Source: Sarcocystis neurona
Taxonomy: Eukaryota; Apicomplexa; Conoidasida; Eucoccidiorida; Sarcocystidae
Direction of reading: 5' to 3'
NCBI GenBank assembly: GCA_000727475.1
Contig: KL647308.1
Span: 558,001 to 622,000 of the forward strand
DNA length: 64,000 bases
The translations under genes and the position numbers were made by a program. Below are positions 58,212 through 64,000 of this stretch, in pieces. Below the pieces are notes generated by a model that was not told the origin of the DNA, ran no database searches, and saw only the letters and a program-made list of their open reading frames with translations. Numbering within the stretch: position 1 is the stretch's first letter; each line of letters starts with the position of its first letter.

Positions 58212-61200
58212 ATGAGAGTCACGTGGTTTTGCTCACCCGACAATAATCACAGGGGGGTAGACTCTGTAAAGAACACTAGATCGCCTTTTGTGACTCCTGG
58301 AATAAGCAGATTTTTCCCAAAGTCATTGCGTGACAATTTCAGACACTCACAGGAAAAAAAGCTCGTTCCAGCATGTTTGGCTGCATGCCTTAGCTGCAGC
58401 AGAACCTCTGTTGAAGCCTGCTTCCGCGTGCTGCTTCACGGCAGAAGAGGCTTGAAATGTGATCCCTTCTGGGGGCGTACCTTATCTAGGAACTTTGCAA
58501 CCGATGCTAAAAAGGAGCGGACACAGCTCTTCCAACAGTATCTTCATACTTCACGTATCCGATTGTCCCCTCGTAACTCTAGTAAAACTGCAACAAACAG
58601 TTCCCGTCAAGTGAGTCATACGCCACGTAAAGTCGAAACAGAAGCGGCTGCTGGTCCTCCTTCTATAGGAGACAATGTGGAGAAAAATCCAAGCCCGCAG
58701 CCTGAGAAACTTACGGCAGACGACTACGAGAAGCGACTGCGGAAGCGAATGCAAGCCGCTGGACGGAGACCAGCTGTATTACATCGTCTGCAGGATCCCT
58801 TGTCCCTGCATCTCTATCGTGTGGCTGCTAGTCGTTCATATAGGTAAGACACTGGAGAGACTGAACTGCTCCGGTAGCTGCATGGAGCTTATCCACGATG
58901 AACTGCCGCCTGTGCCGCAGCACACCTATCAAAGGACAGAAGCGCACGACGTCCTGTGGGAGCATGTTACCACCACGTCGGGGGGGTTTCCGTCAGAGCT
59001 CCTTCGCACCCATATTCATAAACTTCTTGTATAAATAACGTCACAGCAGTTGAATTTCTAGGGACACCCAGACATTCGTACAGCTGTGGAACTTGTTTAC
59101 TGCAGTGGCGCGACTTCCACACGGATCAGACGATATCATCGATGTGTGAGGTAGTCCGAGGTCCCTGCGCTATCTGCGAAGCAGAGGGAAAGACGAACAC
59201 ATTATGAACACCAGCACTGATTCATTAAAATACACGTGCCAGAGTCACGCGGTTGCTGGCGACCGAAGGCGAAAGCGTGTGCATTGGGCTGGATTGTTTC
59301 AGAGTGGGTGTGGCGTCTGTCGCAGGAATACCAGAGAGAGCGTGTTGGTGACCGGCTCTACATTGGTGAAGGAGCTGCGGAAGCATTTCCGCTGTAAACG
59401 ACTGTTAATTGGCCACCGAACGAAACTGTCTGAAATCCGTACAGAGTCTGCTAGTCCATCTGCGTGGCCTGCGTTCCCCCCTGTAAACATCATTTCGGGA
59501 CCGAATACGCAGCCAAGGGTTCAAACGGAGATACACCGCGCAAGTGATAGACTTCTGAAGAAGGTAGGAGCTAGAGAAAGTCAACGTCTGCACATGTGTG
59601 TCTGGCAGTGTAAACAGAGCTGTGTGTGCTTGTAGCGTCTATCCTGCGTGTACGCGTGTAAGTTAATATATTATTGTTTCTGTGGCCATTACGCGTTGCG
59701 GCGGCAGGGTGATACACACCGCCATGTGTGTGTGTGTGATTCTGGGCGTGGGCGCGCTGTGAGGCAGGTAGCCAGCCTTGTGAACACCAGCACTACATCT
59801 GTGGTTATACGTGTACGTATGTAGATATGCGCATCATGCATACGTAGCTGTGTCTTTTCTTTTTTGCGGGGTTCTTACGCACCTCCGCACGCATCCTTTT
59901 TGGAATTTTTATGGTTTGTACTACTTGTTATGCCGGGCACAAGCCATGGAACACACAAACAATTTACTTGCCTACGTGGGAGTTACTGTTTCAAGCATCT
60001 GTGCCCTCACGAGCATTTATGTCTTATTACGTGTAGCAGTTTTTGTGCGTAACCACGTAGAGATTGAGATACGCGTGGAAACATATATATATATATATAT
60101 GCATACATACCTAGTGTGGGTTTGTTTGGTTGAGGTCTCTGTGCTGTTTCTTTCGTCTTCGTGATTTGCGATTCCGCGTTTCCTCCAGAGCAGACGCACC
60201 TCGCTTGCTGACAAACAGATTCGTCCCTGCATTGTCCTGCAACTGCAGGTTTCTGGTGGGTGCCACGTTGTTTAGGAGCTTTTGCTTCCGCTCGCTGAGC
60301 ACACTCTGGCACCTTTCAGCAGGTGCGACAGCGCGTGTTTTAGAGTGCGGCAGCAGCAGGGACACATACGACATTACAGTGTGTAGCCCCTGCCGACCGA
60401 AAGTTCCGCCCTTTCTGAAAAAACTTCACGTCGTATGAGGAAAGCACGCACGCTTGATACCTCCAAAGTAGTGCATGCCCTTCAGTAATCGTCTCCACAT
60501 TTACGCTTCCGTAGATCTATGCTAGTATCTGGGGAAATATTGTAGAGTACGAAAGGTAGACCTCCATCGTCACGGAGAAAAAAGTGGGTGCCCTTGTGGC
60601 ACCGATGTTCGACTCCGTTCGACCGTCAGTACAGAGATGTATGCGGCCAGCATCTGTGAGGACGCAGGTGGTTGCCACAGTTGTGTGAGAAGCTTTGTCG
60701 TCGGCTGCGCAGATGTGACGCCTTCCATTTCTCTTTCCTTTCAGCGATCAGATGTGCTACAAGTGCATATCGTGGAATTCCACCGTTTACCTGTATTCAC
60801 GCGCTGCCAACCTTCTCAGACGAACGCCGCCAACGTTCTCAGACGAAGAGAAACGCGAAGGACGGCTTTCAGCTGTCTGATGGTAGGGCCAGAGGCGTGT
60901 AACGAAGCAGAGCTATATATGACACCAACGATTGCTAGACATCATAGCTGCACTTTGTGAGGGGGACGGCAATGGAAAAAAGCTGTATACTCACCTGGGT
61001 ACCTCTCAGTGTGCATCACCTTGCAGCCAATCTACACACATTGATGTGGCTACATGTAGACGTCTGTGAATTTTTTTCATACGTATATATATATATATAT
61101 ATATGTCTTCGAGTATATCTATGTCTACGTATATATATTAAATCATATATAAATGCGTGCCTGAGTCTGTGTGGATTTCCGCGTAGCAGTGGAGCGCAGC

Positions 61201-63198
61201 CACTGCGTGTATAGATACGTATATATATGCAATGTCCATGCGTGTGGACGTATACACGGATATGTACACTCTGTACATCCGCACCGTTTTCGACAGCGGC
61301 AACGAGTCTTGCGTGGGGATGCAGCTGGCGGGCCTCCACAGCTACAGTGATGGGATCTTGGCGGAGATGCAGCTACCTGCAGAAGCCAAAGACTTCGGGG
61401 ATATAAAGTTGCTGCTTTGCCTCGGAGATCCGCCTCCTCCCCAACAGCTCGATCGGCGGTCGAAACTTGTGGACTTTCCAAAAAGCAGTGATTACAGCAA
61501 TGCCAGCGCAGTGGGGATGTACGGCACGCTGCTTCGCTCTGCCGCTGCACTGCACTGGCAAGGTGTCTGGATTTTGCCTAAATGCCCCGACGTCTTCAGT
61601 CCCCTCGGAACCCGTGCTTCCCAGGTGAAAAAACTACGAGTTGTGCCATTGGTGGTCTAGGATAGATCTTTCTTGACGCAAGCATCATAAATGCAATTGT
61701 TATGTGTGGTTGCGTAGGTGTGTGTGTATACCCGCGTGTGGTGTAATTGAGTTCTATGACTGTTACTGCCGCATGGTGAAGAACTGGTTTCTAGCGAAAG
61801 CAGACTTATCGGAGATTTCTCCCAGTCCCCCCCCGCTGGTGACCGATAAGTTACTCCGAGGGGTGTGCCTGCCTACAAGATGGGAATCATCGAAAATCAC
61901 ACACTGGGAGCGAATGCAGCCTGAAGTAAGGCATACAGTCGCCCTCTGTGTATCGCCTTGAATTTTTATGGGCGTATACGCCCACACGTAATTGTAGGTT
62001 ACTATCAGTATGCGGTACGGTGCACAGTAGTCGTTGTTGAACACGGTATCCTACCTTTCTGTGCGACAACATTACACTGCGTTCGTCACCTATTCCAGGG
62101 TGTATGTGTATGTACAGGTCTGCGTGACAGTGTGAGCTCTGCATCTAGCGTTGACAGGTTGAGAGTAGCATTTCGGTGCCATCAAATGGGTCAGCAGAGA
62201 GCGTCGCTCCCCGTCTCCTCACTCAAGCTGTGAAGCTGCTCGCTTACGACCGTAGGGAACGTATCAAAACCAGCGTCGTCGTCAACGTAAATGCCACGTG
62301 CTTCGCGGCGCACTCAAAGCGTGATGTGCTGGTGTTGGGGTCTCGCATGCCTCGGACGTTATAGAGTTAGTCAACTGAACAGTTCGACGTTGCACCGGCT
62401 TGCGTAGATGGCATGCAGCCGTATGCCGCGAAAAAAGTACTTTGTCGCTCTTCGCTGCAATCTGTGTCGACTTATGTATAGGGCGCACTATTTTGGATGC
62501 CGTACCGAACAGGCAGGTGGGAAGCTCTATTGCAGTTTGCTGCGGAGAGGCAGCTGCTGCTTTGCGTTCCTCACCATAGTGGGGTGGACGCGCAGTCACC
62601 GGATCTTTTGGGGCAGAAAGCAAAAGGACTGTGTCTTGTGGTAGATGGGGAGGCGCAACTCGCAGCCCAGAAGATGGTGGACACACAGTGTCAAAGAGAG
62701 CTTTCTTGTAGGGAAACCATCTCTGCATATGGAAGAAAAGTGAATGCGCCAGCACCAAGATTGACTGAAGCAGGTAGTGCTGACGGTCTAGAGGTCGGTG
62801 AAATACCATCTCCAAACGTCGTAGAGATAAAGAGAAGCATGCCTCCCTACTTCCGTCCTGATCGTCTTCTTTCAGTTGCTCCGCCGTCGTTGCTGCCCGC
62901 CTGCACAGGAGCCACCCCCGCCACCAGGGATGGTGCGAGCAATAGCAGCGACAGCAGCACCAGCCCTAGCACGGCTGGCAGCTTCAACAATAGCGACATC
63001 CCTAATAACTCTTCCAAAAATTGCCATAGCAATATCAGCACCCTCAACAGCCTCGCGCAGGATGCGATAAGGTGCATGCACCCACTCACCCTGTATACCT
63101 TGCTCATGTACCAGTTGAAGCGAGCACAATTCCCCTCCGCTTCTGCATCGTCTTACATCTTCACCGTCAAAAAGAAGCAGAAAAACGTGGCCTGCTGA
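58212..63198 (+). CDS. SpoU/TrmH-family RNA 2'-O-ribose methyltransferase (exons 5 onward unresolved)
   Basis: Placed exons are 58212-58843, 59326-59563, 60745-60956 and 61297-61624, joined in phases 2, 0, 2 and ending phase 0. A later exon lies about 62515-63198 (stop at 63196). Residues 1 to about 190 form a basic, Ser/Arg-rich leader (RTLSRNFATDAKK), consistent with mitochondrial import. The N-terminal RNA-binding part crosses the first splice: LQDPLSLHLYRVAASRSYR then NTRESVLVTGSTLVKELRK, matching the family pattern of a numbered helix followed by VxGxxLVxE. Exon 4 holds HSYSDGILAEMQLP and the knot motif DYSNASAVGMYGTLLRSAAA followed by WILPKCPDVFSPLG, close to the SpoU motif with N and R in place. 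The last exon has KAKGLCLVVDGEAQ, a weakened form of the GSEGxG cofactor loop, then a Ser/Asn-rich insert, then TLNSLAQDAIRCMHPL. The family methylates the 2'-OH of rRNA or tRNA using SAM; a mitochondrial 21S/16S rRNA enzyme is my inference. The exons between 61625 and about 62515 were not found. Confidence 0.75.
60083..60100. repeat. (AT)9 in methyltransferase intron 2
   Basis: A pure AT run between the exons ending at 59563 and starting at 60745. Confidence 0.9.
61084..61104. repeat. (TA)10 in methyltransferase intron 3
   Basis: A TA run between the exons ending at 60956 and starting at 61297. Confidence 0.9.
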
Positions 63199-64000
63199 CG
63201 AACCCGTGATGTTGTAATCGTAAGAATACATGTTGATACAGTGAGTCGACTACATCAACGAGTAAAAGTTACATTGTTGTAGATTAACTAACTGCGTATG
63301 ACATAGGGCCCCGTTGCTTCGCCGGAAAGAAGGTGCTACTACATGTAGTGAGAAGGTGCCCACGCGGGCAGTTGTACGTGGGTCATTGATTTGTGCATGC
63401 TGGGGTCTGTGCTCATATGAATTTATGCACACATGTATCGCGATCTCAAAAGCCCGGTACCCGTTTTCTGAATTTTTTTGTTTAGTCACTCGAACGCAAG
63501 AACTATGTAGGGTTGTATGTTGACCCGACCACACCTAAGTAAATAGTAGGAAACGAAACACGACATCTGGACATTGTCCTCAATTAAAAGTGCGCGGTCC
63601 TGCAGGAGTGCATGTGGAATCGTATTTTGCAGCACTGAACTAGGTAGGTTTGCAATGTCGTTATTCACACAGAAGCTCAATATTCGTACGTTGACATAAC
63701 TGGCAAGGGGAATAATAATGGTGTCAAAGTGGCGCTGTACGGTGTGTATTCTGTAACCATGTGCCCGAACTGCACGCTGAACTGCCACTTCATGGTACAA
63801 GCAAATACCGGAACTCTCGGGGTTACTAGCTATGGGACACTGTGGGAAATGGTAGCCCCAGGGTAGCGGGAATACGTCAATTTCATGGAGTGAGACATAA
63901 TGACAGGTACTTGGTGCACTCCGTCTACACTTCACTTGTATCGTCCTCTGGTTGGATAGATTTTTTAATTGCCTCACAAAAAATTAGAACAGGAGATGTA
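63199..64000. other. Window end, no firm gene
   Basis: A minus-strand frame (63486-63977, 163 codons, opening with GTG and lacking a usable ATG near its start) has ordinary amino-acid composition and no motif. It could be the terminal exon of a minus-strand gene that continues past the window, or chance. Confidence 0.3.

Noticed and set aside
58671..58706. 2A-like peptide (GDNVEKNPSPQP) in the methyltransferase leader
   Set aside because: Ribosome-skipping 2A motifs need D-(V/I)-E-x-N-P-G-P. Here an extra residue follows the Asp and the essential Gly is Ser, so skipping is not expected.
58844..59034. Frame reading WLLVVHIGKTLERLN, overlapping the first methyltransferase donor
   Set aside because: It begins by frame overlap inside exon 1 and continues past a good donor (AG|GTAAGA). 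The splice to 59326 restores family similarity, so this is intron.
1..64000. tRNA, rRNA, CRISPR, transposase or telomere-like (TTTAGGG)n arrays
   Set aside because: Scanning by eye gave no cloverleaf with paired A and B boxes (a GTTCGA at 491-499 lies in kinase coding DNA), no direct-repeat/spacer array, no transposase or reverse-transcriptase motif, and no tandem heptamer array. A covariance-model search would be decisive.

Overview
The window looks like nuclear DNA of an eimeriid coccidian (Apicomplexa, for example Eimeria or Cyclospora). The reasons are intron-rich genes with GT-AG splice sites, about even base composition, very long open frames full of Ala/Gln/Ser homopolymers built from CAG/CTG triplets, and (TA)n tracts in introns and gaps. 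The species cannot be fixed from the sequence alone. Coordinates of spliced genes come from hand-placed splice sites checked for reading phase and, where a family was recognised, for continuity of conserved domains.

Layout. 1-4911 (+): an Aurora-type protein kinase with a long disordered N-terminus and four exons; the upstream frame is open to the window edge, so the true start may lie outside. About 5662-11933 (+): a large Gln/Ala/Ser-rich protein of unknown function, two exons. 14977-24673 (-): a six-exon, about 1576-residue EngA/Der-type double GTPase, with two Era-like G domains and the C-terminal KH-like domain, a giant low-complexity N-terminus and a repeat insertion inside G domain 1; probably an organellar ribosome-assembly factor. 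24674-30713: CAG/CTG-rich DNA with no gene I can defend. 30714-37679 (+): a 2321-codon low-complexity open frame with one hydrophobic, conserved-looking block. 39679-40437 (+): an exon-like membrane/Gln-rich frame. 40438-45792: mostly uninformative, with a short N-myristoylation-type frame and a diverged 82-bp-offset coding-like duplication. 45793-52204 (+): a complete six-exon Bax-inhibitor-1/Lifeguard (TMBIM) membrane protein of 344 residues. 52205-58211: no recognised gene. 58212-63198 (+): a SpoU/TrmH-family RNA 2'-O-methyltransferase whose first four exons can be placed and whose later exons are only partly resolved.

The genes are not an operon and share no pathway as a set. Two of them, the EngA-like GTPase and the SpoU-like methyltransferase, belong to families that mature ribosomal RNA and both have N-terminal extensions, so both may serve organelle ribosomes. 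The kinase is a cell-division regulator by family, and the TMBIM protein is a membrane ion/cell-death modulator by family. I found no rRNA, tRNA, CRISPR array, transposase or reverse transcriptase.
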